Below, piece after piece: positions 21,666-33,086 of a stretch of 64,000 nucleotides of DNA. The notes below the pieces were generated by a model. That model saw only the letters and a list, made by a program, of their open reading frames with translations. It did not search any database and was not told the origin of the DNA. The DNA comes from Okapia johnstoni (taxonomy: Eukaryota; Chordata; Mammalia; Artiodactyla; Giraffidae): NCBI GenBank assembly GCA_024291935.2, contig CM044309.1:97117628-97181627 (forward strand), given 5' to 3'. How positions within the stretch are numbered: position 1 is the stretch's first letter; the number at the start of each line of letters is the position of its first letter. The position numbers and the translations under genes are program-made.

Positions 21666-23904
21666 TATTACTTGCTGTGGAAGCACAGGTGTTATGTGAG
21701 CAATAGGATGTAAGCATTCACAGAACCCCAGAAGATTATAGATCCTGCAAGTTTTGTGAAGATTTCCCCTGATAGTTACATTTATTCTTGGTCTTTTTCT
21801 ATCTTGAAACAAATAAATATTCCTTTTCATCTTTTCTCTGTAACTGAAGACATGAAGCCAGCATCAGAACTGGCTGATTCTTTGCATTATCTATTCATTC
21901 ATTTATATGGACTTTTACTCCTCCTCATCCTCCCCAAACTCCAAGGAAGGCTCAGAATTAACTGAAGCAAAAATTTAAGGAAGAAGTAAAAGAAAAAATG
22001 GGATCCTGCAACCTTAACTTATCTCTCCAGTTTACAGATTATTTTTCCTTTTCAGTTGGGAAGGTGTTTCGTAGCACTTTCAAAAATACAAATCAAGAAT
22101 TGTAATTAATGTACCCTATGGAAGGAGAAAAAGTAAAACATAGGTAAAAGTCAAAGACTTAAAGTATATTTTTATCATCAATCTTGGTTAGTCTTTTATA
22201 ACGAATTAAAAGGAATGCTAAATGAAAGAAATATCAAGTATGGGATTTTGAATAATAATATTAATCATCCAGTATTTTCTGTCTTGAAAACTTATGAAAT
22301 AACTATTTTAAGGTATAAATATTCTGCAATGTTGTCAGCATATAGCATCCATTTAAAATATAATTTTTATATTTTGAATGAAGAGCTGGTTTTCTTAGTG
22401 GCATTATTTGAATTATTCAAGTAAATGGAAATTTTATGAATATATACAAAATTACCTCCATCTCTTGGTAGTTAGACACTGGACCACACTTTATTATCAC
22501 AATAATACTAATAATACGATATGTTACAGTAAATCTGGTTTTAGATGTAATACAGCTCCGAAAGGTGGACTAGATCTAACTTTACTTTTCCAATTTCACT
22601 GATGAGAAACAAAGATCATTTAGATGAAGTCCCTCAACATTAATTGCAGTACTGTTAGTAAAAGAGAAAAACTAACTTGATTTCCTGATTCCAAGTGCAA
22701 AATTACTCTTTAAAATTAGACTGATTAGATCAAATTAGATTTAATTTCCAGTTCCCTGTTTTAATTAGATGAGTGTTTATAAAGTAATATAGGTTCAGGA
22801 TTTCAAAACAATCAGAAGATAATTGATGAAAAGTTAAATATGTTCCTTTCCAAACTTCCCTGCCAACTAAAATTGTGTTATGTGGTATGTGTTACCAACA
22901 ATTTTTTTTTTTTTGCATGTACCTCCAGGAATTTCCTGTGTGTATACAGGCATATGTATGTGGTTAAATATCTTGTTTTCTAACCATAAACCCAGTGTAG
23001 ACATAATAGGAATTATATCAGTTGTACAATTTAATGTGCCATGTTATTGACTAAAGTCCTGCTATTTTGAATTGGAGAGTTCATTTGGATTATTTTTTAA
23101 AGTTTAATTTTCCCTTAAATATAGAAACAAGCTTAATTTTATAATTTTCATTACCCTGAGAAAGCTGTATTATTATAGTTATTAGATCATATATACACAA
23201 GCACACGTACATATTCCTTTTCTTATGTAGAAGCATCTCTCAGCTCAGCTTTTTAAAATCATGAAAACCACCGAGGTAGGTGAATTCCCTTAATCACTCT
23301 TCTTTCTTGTTATGCCTTGTTGCTGAAAGGTAGCAGATGCTGGGCTCATTGTCCAAATTACACCAGTAGCTGTATGTAGTGCTGTTTAGAGCACAGTCAC
23401 AATGAATTCAAGTTCCATCCAAATGCATCCTAAAAATGTTGGTTTGACCCCTAATTAGTTGGTGCATGTCCATGAGCCACCTAGCAAGGCTGTAGGGGCT
23501 GAAGAGTAGCATTATGCTTTCATAGTGAGCCTTTTTCCTACCTCCTCAGCAGACAGATGAGTCTCTTATCAGAAGGAGCAGATGGACGCGTGAGTCTGTT
23601 TGAAATTGCAGACATGCACTTGGAGAACAGTTCCTAGAATTTTTTTTTGTTGTTGTTGTTAGAATGTATTACATAGGAGGACAATTGGTGTTAGAAGCCT
23701 AGGGAAAAACTTCTGAATTTTGGCTCAGAAATGTTTCCAGGGTTTAGCTTTAATAGTTTTGCGATGTTGGAATTGAAAATGAGACAGCTCATTGGCCCTT
23801 GGTATTCTGAGATGTGGAACACTGGTCACCAGATTATCAGATAACTGAATAATTCAGGTTTAAGACTTCCTGATCTTTAAGCTAGTGGCCCCAGAATAAC
23901 ATAA
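21663..23904. other. AT-rich non-coding sequence
   Basis: About 2.2 kb without a clear mobile element, the emptiest large stretch in the first half of the window. A T run at about 22897-22914 and a TTG run near 23648-23660 are simple sequence. No conserved exon signature. Confidence 0.5.
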
Positions 23905-24060
23905 TGAATTATCTCAACGGTTTACAAGTGCTTTCATTCTCTGTATCATTTAATTCTCAGGGCAAATTGATTTTTTTTTAAGTCCTCCTTCATAAATAAA
24001 GCAACTATGGATCAAAGAGGTAAAATGGTTTATTCCAGGATGCGTGCCTTATAAATAGAA
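23905..24060 (-). mobile_element. MIR: MIR SINE fragment (degraded)
   Basis: TTTACAAGTGCTTTCATTCT, ATCATTTAATTCTCAGGGCA and CAAAGAGGTAAAATGG follow the antisense MIR order. Confidence 0.55.
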
Positions 24061-24117
24061 AATCTGCAATTTAGTTTACTGGTCAAGATGCTCATAATAA
24101 GTGAAGTTCAAGAGGTG

Positions 24118-24262
24118 AGTGGCTCATCATTATGTGTCAATCATTGTGGCAGATGCTTTATATGCATGATGGCTTATTTGTCAGAAAATTACTGTAAGGA
24201 AGGAATTATCTCCATTGCACATATGAAATTACTGTGCATAACTGGCCCAAAGCTTCCCTTTT
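24118..24262 (-). mobile_element. MIR: MIR SINE fragment (degraded)
   Basis: ATGTGTCAATCATTGTGGCA, GATGCTTTATATGCATGATG and AAGGAATTATCTCCATTGC match the antisense MIR core in order, only about 60 bp after the previous MIR. Confidence 0.5.
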
Positions 24263-24299
24263 TGGAATAAGTAAATATGCTTTGAGCCTACATTAGTTA

Positions 24300-24456
24300 A
24301 CTCCAACTTTCGTGCACCCCAAGAGCTTCCCAAAGGACCAAAACTCTGACAATATCATGATTTAAACCCAGTGAGGCCTGAGTCAGACTGCTATCAAACT
24401 GTAGATAATAGACACTGTTGTTTAAGCCACTAATTTTTTATGGTCATTTGTTACAG
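24300..24456 (+). mobile_element. Old LTR-like repeat 3' end, host of the BovB nest
   Basis: TGTTGTTTAAGCCACTAATT and GGTCATTTGTTACAG are the typical ending of ancient MaLR-type LTRs. Sequence continuing that ending (CACAGCAAAAATACAAAAC) reappears at 26273, after the BovB elements. The older BovB is flanked by GTTACAG at 24450-24456 and GTCACAG at 26271-26277, a duplication with one mismatch. Confidence 0.45.
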
Positions 24457-24658
24457 TGAAAAAGCTGCCTTAAAACTCAACATTCAAAAAAATGAAGATC
24501 ATGGCATCCGGTCCCATCACTTCATGGCAGATGGGGAAACAATAGAAACGGTGACAGACTTTTTTATCTTTGGCTCCAAAATCTCTGCAGATGAGTGACT
24601 GCAGCCATGAAATTAAAAAGACACTTGCTCCTTGGAAGAAAAGCTATGACCAACCTAG
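24457..24658 (+). mobile_element. BovB: Older BovB, left part
   Basis: Sense ORF2 sequence after the YADD region (AAAACTCAACATTCAAAAAA, GGTCCCATCACTTCATGGCA) ends at GACCAACCTAG, where a second BovB is inserted. It continues at 25762. Confidence 0.93.
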
Positions 24659-25761
24659 TTCAGTTCAGTTCAGTTCAGTCGCTCAGTCGTGTCCGACTCT
24701 TTGTGACCCCATGAATTGCAGCACGCCAGGCCTCCCTGTCCATCACCAACTCCCGGAGTTTACCCAAACCCATGTCCATCGAGTCAGTGATGCCATACAA
24801 CCATCTCATCCTCTGTCATCCCCTTCTCCTCCCGCCCCCAATCCTACCCAGCATTAGGGTCTTTTCCAATGAGTCAACTCTTCACATGAGGTGGCCAAAG
24901 TATTGGAGTTTCAGCTTCAACATCAGTCCTTCCAATGAACACCCAGGATTGATCTCTTTTAGGATGGATTGATTGGATCTCCTTGCAGTCCAAGGGACTC
25001 TCAAGAGTCTTCTCCAACACCACAGTTCAAAAGCATCAACTCTGCGGTGCTCAGCTTTCTTCACCATCCAACTCTCACATCCATACATGATCACTGGAAA
25101 AACCATAGCCTTGACTAGACAGACTTTTGTTGGCAAAGTAATGTCTCTGCTTTTAAATATGCTATCTAGGTTGGTCATAACTTTCCTTCCAAGGAGTAAG
25201 CATCTTTTAATTTCATGGCTGCAATCACCATCAGCAGTGATTTTGGAGCCCAAAAAAACGAAGTCTGACACTATTTCCACTGTTTCCCCATCTATTTCCC
25301 ATGAAGTGATGGGACCAGATTGCCATGATCTTAGTTTTCTGAACGTTGAGCTATAAGCCAACTTTTTCACTCTCCTCTTTTACTTTCATCAAGAGGCTCT
25401 TTAGTTCCTCTTCGTTTTCTGCCATAAGGGTGGTGTCATCCACATATCTGAGGTTATTGATATTTCTCCCGGCAATCTTGATTCCAGTTTGTGTTTCTTC
25501 CAGCCCAGCGTTTCTCATGATGTACTCTGTATATAAGTTAAATAAGCAGGGTGACAATATACAGCCTTGACGTACTCCTTTTCCTATTTGGAACTAGTCT
25601 GTTGTTCCATGTCCAGTTCTAACTGTTGCTTCCTGACCTGCATACAGGTTTCTCAAGAGACAGGTCAGACGGTCTGGTATTCCCATCTCTTTCAGAATTT
25701 TCCACAGTTTATTGTGATCCACACAGTCAAAGGCTTTGGCATAGTTAATAAAGCAAAAACA
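24659..25761 (-). mobile_element. BovB: Younger BovB inserted in the older BovB
   Basis: A 1.1-kb antisense copy, from the 3' tail complement TTCAGTTCAGTTCAGTTCAG to the RT palm region near 25760 (5'-truncated). The 11-bp GACCAACCTAG at 24648-24658 and 25762-25772 is the target-site duplication inside the older copy. Fewer lesions than its host support a younger age. Confidence 0.96.
24882..25760 (-). pseudogene. BovB ORF2 C-terminal half, broken
   Basis: Read on the minus strand: the palm block AKAFDCVDHNKLW, a Trp-to-TAG stop near 25597, then RNAGLEETQTGIKIAGRN and the catalytic box as YVDD instead of the usual YADD, another stop (TAG) at about 25351 after EKVGL, and a 1-base insertion near 25322. 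The long readable part at 24882-25370 covers the thumb/C-terminal region with [19 protein letters not shown] and [10 protein letters not shown]. At least three lesions make it inactive. Endonuclease and RT fingers are absent through 5' truncation. Confidence 0.9.
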
Positions 25762-26270
25762 GACCAACCTAGACAGCCTATTAAAAAGCAGAGACATTAC
25801 ATTGCTGACAAACGTCCATCTGGTCAAAGCTATGCCTTTTCCAGTAGTCATGTTTGGATGTGAGAGTTGTACCATAAAGAAAGCTGAGCACCAAAGAATT
25901 GATGCTTTTGAACTGTGGTGTTGGAGAAGGCTCTTGAGAGTCCCTTGGACTGCAAGGAGATCCAACCAGTCGCTCCTAAAGGAAATCAGTCCTGAATATT
26001 CATTGGAAGGACTGATGATGAAGCTGAAGCTCCAGTACTTTGGCACCTGATGCGAAGAACTGACTCATTGGAAAAGTCCCTGATGCTGGGAAAGATTAAA
26101 GATGGGAGGAGAAGGGGACGACAGAGGATGAGATGGTTGGATGGCATCACCGACTCAATGGACATGAGTTTGAGTAAGCTCTAGGAGTTGGTGATGGACA
26201 GGGAAGCCTGGCGTGCTGCAGTCCATGGGGTTGCAAAGAGTTGGACATGACTTAGCAACCAAACTGAACT
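25762..26270 (+). mobile_element. BovB: Older BovB, right part
   Basis: Resumes with GACCAACCTAGACAGCCTAT, holds GGTGTTGGAGAAGGCTCTTG and GAGAAGGGGACGACAGAGGA, and ends GCAACCAAACTGAACT. The frame at 25802-26050 is the sense ORF2 C-terminal frame with later frameshifts. Confidence 0.94.
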
Positions 26271-26438
26271 GTCACAGCAAAAATACAAAACAAATACAGT
26301 AGTGTGTGCATAGTAACTGAGATTAGATAGATAAGATAGGTATATAAATACACAGCTAGGCATTTAATAAGGATTCCATAAATGATAGTAATTATTTTAA
26401 CAATACTTTATTTTCTTTGGCTACTACAGTGTTTTGTA

Positions 26439-26667
26439 GGGCTTCTCAGGTGGCACTAATGGTAAAGAACACATCTGCCAGTGCAGGAGACATAAGAGAC
26501 GTGGTTTTTATCCCGGTCGTGAAGATCCTTTGGAGGAGGGCATGGCAACCTACTTCAGTATTTTTGCCTGGAGAATCCCCATGGACAGAGGAGCTTGGTG
26601 GGCTACAGTTCATGGGGTTACAAAGAGTTGGACATGACTTAAGCAACTTAGCACACCTGTACTGCTA
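26439..26667 (+). mobile_element. Bov-tA: Bov-tA SINE
   Basis: Sense copy of the GGGCTTCTCAGGTGGCACTA subfamily, with ACATAAGAGACG in the head and the tail TTAGCACACC. Perfect 9-bp target-site duplication TGTTTTGTA at 26430-26438 and 26668-26676. Confidence 0.95.
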
Positions 26668-26676
26668 TGTTTTGTA

Positions 26677-27201
26677 TTTTGGGAATTATCCTGCACCTTA
26701 TTTCATGTGTCTTAGAAAGCAGTTCAGAAATGCACATGTGTTTTGCATAAAGAGACATATATATAGTTCATAGGTTTGAAAGCAGATATCTTTTTTGTTT
26801 TATTTAACTGTACATTAGGAAAATGGAGTTGTCTTTTAAATGTTAAAGGGAAGAAAGACAAAACAAAACAAAGACAGACCCAAAATAAAGTAAAAAAGTT
26901 CTACCAGGGATAGGAATGTGCAGAGAAAGAACTGTTTGTATTTAACATGCTAGAGATCACACTAGGAATAGTTCTATTACTCCTTTTTTCTATTAACAAT
27001 AGTTGTCATTTTATTTACTTACATTTTATTAACTTTGTTAGGAGTGAATTTTTGATTGAAGAGGTTTGCCCCCAGGAATTAAAAATGGAGGCTTAAATAA
27101 CAAAAGTTCTGTGGGTTAATATCAGTTTTGCAGATTGGTATCACAAAATCTGCTTTCAGTATTCCTTTATTCCTTATGAATTATAAATCAAATATAAAAA
27201 T
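26677..27201. other. AT-rich non-coding sequence
   Basis: No gene or named repeat seen. Confidence 0.5.
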
Positions 27202-27649
27202 TAAGGCTATGGTTTTTCCAGTAGTCATGTATGGATGTGAGAGTTGGATGGTGAAGAAAGCTGAGCACTGAAGAATTGATGCTTTTGAACTGTGGTGTTG
27301 GAGAAGACTCTTGAGAGTCCCTTGGACTGCAAGAAGATTCAACCAGTCCATCCTAAAGGAGATCAGCCCTGGGTATTCATTGGAAGGACTGATGTTGAAG
27401 CTGAAACTCCAATACTTTGGCCACCTCATGTGAAGAGTTGACTCATTGGAAAAGACCCTGATGCTGAGAAGGATGGGGGCAGGAGGAAAAGGGGACGACA
27501 GAGGATGAGATGGCTGGATGGCAACACCAACTCAATGGACATGAGTTTGGGTAAACTCTGGGAGTTGGTGATGGACAGGGAGGCCTGGCGTGCTGCGATT
27601 CATGAGGTTGCAAATAGTTGAACACAACTGAGCGACTGAATTGAACTGA
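27202..27649 (+). mobile_element. BovB: BovB LINE 3' fragment
   Basis: Last about 450 bp of BovB, from AAGGCTATGGTTTTTCCAGT to GACTGAATTGAACTGAC. It encodes the ORF2 C-terminus with a stop at GAGCACTGAAGAATTG. No clear target-site duplication. Confidence 0.95.
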
Positions 27650-28280
27650 CACAAATAGTTTGTGATGGCATGTGCTATGGATTTACCAATAAACATAGAC
27701 AAAAATTTCCCTCTAGTGGGTAAGATAGAAAATAAGGAACGTAAGGCAAATGTTTACTTGTCTTTAGGCAATATGGACTTGAATGCATTTAAAATCCTAA
27801 TGGCTAATGTTATAGTATCAAAGAGTTGATATTCAATTAGCTCTAGAGTGAAACAATGGCTTACTTCTCTGGCATTATATGGAAATAAAGCATTTCACAT
27901 AAATGAAACATCTTCCTGTAAAAGTCATTATTTGTGTGTTCAACATTTAAAATTTTTTGAGTTAAAGTTTTTAAATTGACACCAATTTTTTGGACTTTGG
28001 AGCACAGTATACAAAGCATAATTTTAACATTTGATGATTATTCTAGTCTACTTTCATTACAAAATTAACTTGGAAGCTATTTAGCTATACTTGGCTGATT
28101 AGCTTTACAAAAATGGCCTCCAACTGTTAAGGCTTTTTTACTGTATATTTATCAAAAATCTTTTCTCCCCCTTCTTTTTGGTTGTTTTATGGCACCTAAT
28201 CAGTATGCCTGATTTTTGTAGTTCCTTTGCTGCTATACTTTAGTGAACTTATTTCTATCCTTGGATTCAAGATAACCATT
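27650..28280. other. AT-rich non-coding sequence
   Basis: No gene or named repeat seen. Confidence 0.5.
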
Positions 28281-28492
28281 TGCTGTTGTTCAGTCACTCA
28301 GTTATGTCGGACTCTTTGCAACCCCATGGAATGCAGCACACCATGCTTCCCTGTCCTCCACTATCTCCCAGAGTTTGCTCAAAGTCATGCTCATTGAGTT
28401 GGTGATGCCATCCAACCATCTCATCCTGTGTTGCCCCCTTCTTCTCTTGCCCTCTTTCCAAGCATCAAGGTCTTTTCCAATGAGTCAGCTAC
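28281..28492 (-). mobile_element. BovB: BovB LINE 3' end
   Basis: Antisense terminal about 210 bp, TGCTGTTGTTCAGTCACTCA to CTTTTCCAATGAGTCAGC, of the subfamily with a TTGTTCAGTC tail as at 9076, unlike the TTCAGTTCAG tails at 24659 and 63211. Confidence 0.93.
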
Positions 28493-30102
28493 CTGGTTAA
28501 TTTTGGTTTAAAATAAAGAGACATAGGTCTTAAGTAAAAACTTTCCAAAAAGTAGTTTCCAAAAAGTAAAAGTTAGTGATCCATACATTTTGGTTCATAG
28601 ATGTCTGTGTTATCAGAGAATTTAATGGCTTACTTCTGGGATCTGGTTTTCATTTTCTATTGCTTACATGACCATGGAAATGAGGTAGTCATGCATGGAA
28701 GCACTCTGATGACCCCTAACTCTGCTTAACCATAGTTGCAGTAAGAAAGCCTGCTTTAATCTTATTCAGTTTTTACCAGATATGTGAGCTCCAGTATCTC
28801 TAGATTCAGAATCTGAAATATAATATTACTAAAGAAGCTCCTTAGCCAGTTTCCAGGATCTCCATGCTTTCCTCAATTTTTGTGGCTGAAAGGTTTTATA
28901 GTCAGAATCTACTCTAGGCCCTTAAAATAATAAATTTTTATTCAAAAACATCCTGGTGTGAACATTCAAGAAAAGCTAGCCTTATCTAATTCTTGTCTTT
29001 GCTCTTCTAAAAGTGAGAGTCCCCATTATAATTTGCACTTTTTGGAGGTTAAGATCTTCATAATGTTCTAGAAACAATATAAACGATTGTAGTAAACAGA
29101 AAGAAATGAGTTGAGACAACAAATGATGATGATTTTAAGGAAATTCCAAAGAATTGATGACTTAGATTTTAGTGAATATGATTGTAGCTTGTAATTGTAT
29201 AATATAGCTAAAGGCATTTTACACATGATGCACAAGGAAATTAAGTGAATTTCCTAAAGTGATGTATTCAATATTAGGAAGGGAGAGAATTAGGATATTA
29301 GGATATGAACTTAAGACTGGCTCCTAGCCCAGACTGAAAAAAAGATACCATGGTATATTGCTCTATTCCTGAGTAATTTTAGTAATATCAATAGCTTCAG
29401 TATTTTTAGATTCTTTGAATTTTAAATATATTTAATCTAATTCAAGAGTTCAGGAGACTGAAGCTGAGTGAGTTTCAGAGAAGAGCAACAGCTCAGCTGG
29501 GCATACCATCTAGTTTTTCATATTTCAAAAATTTTGTGTAAGATGCTAAAACTAACAACCACCCTATTTATGCTATGTAAGTATTTGAGGATAGGCTGTG
29601 TAATCAGATTTTTGAAATAGTGAAAATATCCCTGTGAGATTTTATTATTTATTCTGTTTTAAGAGAAGAGGCTGAACTATAGACGGCTGCAGGGGTAAAG
29701 GTGGGGTCTTCTATCTGAACCTGAGCCAGCCCTGCTAAACTTCAGTTATTTTACATGAAATTACCAACTCTGCTCATCCAGCCACCTGATCAAAGTGTGT
29801 TCCTAATTAACCAGAGACATGCTTTTGGCAGTGTGAACAATCTGACACATAATTTAACCACAGGATCCATACAGTATACTTTTGCTCTCTAGCCATCCAC
29901 AACTCCTCTGATTAGTTTCTTTTCCACATAGGTTCTGTTTCAGAGGATTGACTTTTGGGACTTAGTGGATCTGGATAGGTAAGAATATCTTTTCCTCTGA
30001 GCTTTATTCCTGTTTGTTGAATAGTTTTAGTCTAGAAACGTAGAGTAATGCCTCATTGTATATACAGAAATGATAAGAATCCTAAGTTTATTATTTATCA
30101 GG
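28493..30102. other. AT-rich non-coding sequence, possible MIR trace
   Basis: Mostly unassigned. Around 29200-29320 ACAAGGAAATTAAGTGAATT and GAACTTAAGACTGGCTCC resemble antisense MIR, too weak to call. No gene. Confidence 0.45.
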
Positions 30103-30201
30103 CCCTCCTCCAGGGGATTTTCCCATCCCAGCGACTGAACCATCTTTTAAGTTTCCTGCATTGGCAAGCAGGTTCTTTACCACTGGAGCCATCTGGGAGG
30201 T
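30103..30201 (-). mobile_element. Bov-tA: Bov-tA SINE head fragment
   Basis: TCCTCCAGGGGATTTTCCCA, CTGCATTGGCAAGCAGGTTC and TTTACCACTGGAGCCATCTG are the antisense tRNA-like head. The Bov-A body is missing. Confidence 0.85.
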
Positions 30202-30616
30202 CCATAAGACACTCAAGTGTCCTAAATTCTATGTTCACTTGTAGGTATGGGGTGAACCTCCTTTCTCTTTTACTTCATTGGTTTTTGGAATGACTTCCAT
30301 TGGCCTTGGGTACCATCTCTGCCTTCTGTCCTTACTTCTCATATCTTTCTGTAGTTTCTTTGGGAAAAATGTCTGTATATGTTCAGTTTAGCTCTTTCCT
30401 CCTTCCTTTTGAAAATAATTGCAGAGATGGTGTGTCCTGGCCTGCTCCCATGTTGTGGGAGTCAGAAGGACAGGATATGCTCACATGCCATACTCTGCTG
30501 GGTAAATCTGTGTAATTCAAGTGGTAAGCTATTTGACCAAAGGTTCAGAGCTTTGTCTCCAATCAGGTGTAAGAGTAATAAAAATGGTACCATGACCTTC
30601 AACTTTTGAAGAGATT
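30202..30616. other. Non-coding, no assigned element
   Basis: No named repeat. Overlapping chance frames of 71-79 codons lack domains. Confidence 0.5.
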
Positions 30617-30796
30617 GTCCTATCTTTCCCCGTTTCTCTCTGTCTGCGCTCTCTCTCTCCACATTCTTTCTTTTCCTGCCTCTCTCTTGCTCCCTCTCCA
30701 TCTGTCTCCCATCACCCTCCTCTTTCTCTCAGCCTTTTTCTTTCTATCCTTGCCTCTCTCCTTCCCTTTCTGTCTCTCTTTTTTATTCTTTCTCAA
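30617..30796. repeat. CT-rich low-complexity tract
   Basis: About 180 bp almost entirely of C and T on the plus strand (TCTCTCTC, CTTCCCTTTC and variants), without a regular unit. The Lys/Arg/Glu-rich minus frames here are a product of composition. Confidence 0.93.
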
Positions 30797-30831
30797 TTTT
30801 GAACTTGGAAAGAGAATAAGAGTGATATTTA

Positions 30832-30881
30832 TGGGTTGACCAAAAAAGTTCATTCAAAAACTCACACATTTTTCCAACCCA
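30832..30881. mobile_element. Mariner-like mini-element (tentative)
   Basis: Starts TGGGTTGACCAAAAAAGTTC and ends TTTTTCCAACCCA, resembling the two ends of ruminant mariner elements (GGTTGGCCAAAAAGTTC type) with the middle lost. TA lies just left and ATA just right, consistent with TA target use. Confidence 0.5.
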
Positions 30882-31199
30882 ATATTAACTTTCATAACAA
30901 TTATAATACCCAGAATATCTAATAACCAGTCAGTACCTTTATTAGAAAAGAAGCCAGAGGAGGGTTGAGTATATGCCTGAACAGTGTACCTTGGCTGAAT
31001 ATAGATACCCTAAAATGACAAGACAAACTTACAAGTTTCCTGTAAACAGAAAAGAATCTATTTGTGCATTTAAACATAAGAAGCCTTCATTTTATAGAAT
31101 TATTAACATCTAATTTTAATCAATATCTTTGAGCGATGATAGACATTTTTCCTAATCATACTGTGTTGTTTATAAATGGTATCCACCCATCTGTGGACT
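30882..31199. other. AT-rich non-coding sequence
   Basis: No gene or named repeat seen. Confidence 0.5.
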
Positions 31200-31335
31200 T
31201 CATCATGTCCACCCATTCAGTAAGCATTTATTGAGCACCTACTCTATGCCAGGTAGTGCTAAGCTAGACCTTAGGGACACAGAGATGCACAAATATAGTT
31301 CTTGTCTTCAGGAAACACATGATAAAATGAGTTAA
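31200..31335 (-). mobile_element. L2: L2 LINE 3' end fragment
   Basis: AAGCATTTATTGAGCACCTA, CTCTATGCCAGGTAGTGCTA and AGGGACACAGAGATGCA match the antisense L2 3' end in order. Confidence 0.65.
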
Positions 31336-31559
31336 GTGGATCAATTCTTATTTTTGCTAATAAGGACATTCAAATTTTCATTAGTTGTCTTAAAACAATC
31401 CAAATATATTACTAATTTAACCAGAACACATGAACAAATTCAGAAGTCTCATTTTAAAACTGATGTTACTTTAAAGAATAATGCTTGTTGTGTCAGAGCT
31501 TAAATTTTTCATTATTATGGAAAATGTGATGTATTTCTTCTATTGGTACAAGGCAAGTC

Positions 31560-32775
31560 TATTTTCTCCAAAATGTATTCTTATCCTATAGTTCAAAAAT
31601 TTCTTGACATAGAGATGTTTGTAATAGTATTTTGCAACTCTTATCTCTGTTTCATCTATAATTTCTGTCCCTCCTCCCTATGATTTTTATTTATTTACTG
31701 CTTTTTGGTGATCAGTCTTTTTTTTTCATTCTCTTGCCTAGATTATGCATCTTTCCAAAGATCAGTGTTATTGATAAACTGTTTTTATTGGCCTTTATAC
31801 TCATTTCTGGCCTTTTAAAATTAATTTTTCTACATGGTTTATTTTTGTACATGTTCCATGTAGGCTCAAAATATTTATGCACTCTATGATTTTTTTGTGT
31901 AAGGAGTAGTTATATATGTGCATGTGTATGCACATATACGTATATTCATAGATATAACAGATATACATACATAAATTTAAACTTAAGAACTGTGATTTTT
32001 TCACCTTTCCAATAATTTGCTTAGTTTTAATTTTTGATGTGTTCACTTCTTAAATAGTACATTGAAATATCTAATTACAGTAGCTGATTTTTCTCCTTCT
32101 CCCATTTCAGCTTTTCTTTTCAAATATTTTTCTATCTTTTCTTTTAAATAGTTCTCTTTGGGGGTTACATATTGCTAAATCTTTTTTCTTACCTAGTTTA
32201 TGTGTCACTTTTTTCATTGTGTTTAATCTATTTACATTTGTAGCTACTTCAATTAATGAACTTTATATTACTAACAAATAATTTCTATATTATTTATATG
32301 ATTATATAAATATATACTGTAATTATATTGTCTCTGCTCCTTTGTCAACATTCAGTTGACTATATTGTGAGGCTCTCTATTTGGTTCCAGTTGTCACTTA
32401 TTCTTTCACCAGTATCACAATGTTTTGATTACTGTTGGTTTATGATATGGCTTGAATTGGGTAATTCCAGTACAATGACTTTTTTCTCTTCTTCAGTATG
32501 AGTTGCCTACACTGGGTCTTCTGTCTCTCCATGTAAGAGAATTAACTTGTAAATATCCACAAAATAATATACTTGGATTTTTATTGTGATTGCACTGAAT
32601 CTATTACTCAACTTAGGAAGAACTGACATCATGTCCCTAGTGAAGCTTCTATCCATGAACATGGAATATCTCTCCATTTATCTTGTTCTTATTTGATATC
32701 TTTCATCAGAATTTTAGTTTTCTTCATACAGATCCTGTACATATTTTGTTAGAATTATACTTAAGTATCTTGTTT
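31560..32775 (-). mobile_element. L1: Old L1 ORF2 in antisense, degraded
   Basis: The right part is clear: CACCAGTATCACAATGTTTT, GATTGCACTGAATCTATTAC, ATGAACATGGAATATCTCTC and GATCCTGTACATATTTTGTT are antisense L1 ORF2. The left part (31640-31800, GATCAGTCTTTTTTTTTC, TTTCCAAAGATCAGTG) is weaker. The middle at about 31880-32290 is AT-rich and unassigned. Confidence 0.65.
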
Positions 32776-32899
32776 TGAGAGTGCTAAGGTAAAGGGCTAA
32801 GGCAGTCTATATGTATTTGTTGAATGAAGGAAAGTCTAATCAAGGCCCTTTCCAGTACAAGGTAATGAAGCGAAATATTTAGTATCTAATATATTATTG

Positions 32900-33086
32900 C
32901 TGCTTAACAGGTGGCTCAGATGGTAAAGTGTCTGTCTGCAATGCAGGAGACCGGGGTTTGATCCCTGGGTCGGGAAGATCCCCTGGAGAAGGAAATGGCA
33001 ACCCACTCCAGTACTCTTGCCTGGAAAATTCCATGGACAGAGGAGCCTGGTAGGTTCCAGTCCATGGGGTCCGTGGGGTCCATGGG
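32900..33086 (+). mobile_element. Bov-tA: Bov-tA SINE, 5' partner of a second BovB fusion
   Basis: Sense copy from about CAGGTGGCTCAGATGGTAAA to CCAGTCCATGGGGTC. At its right end GGGGTCCGTGGGGTCCATGG is a small stutter, and then the sequence passes straight into BovB. The normal SINE 3' end (GCAAAGAGTCGGACACG type) is missing. Confidence 0.92.

Noticed and set aside
30617..30853. Highly charged Lys/Arg/Glu-rich minus-strand frames
   Set aside because: These are translations of a CT-rich low-complexity tract.
32900..33086. tRNA-like sequence in Bov-tA heads
   Set aside because: The A and B boxes are recognisable across copies, but the heads do not keep a full cloverleaf and are joined to SINE bodies, so no tRNA gene is called.
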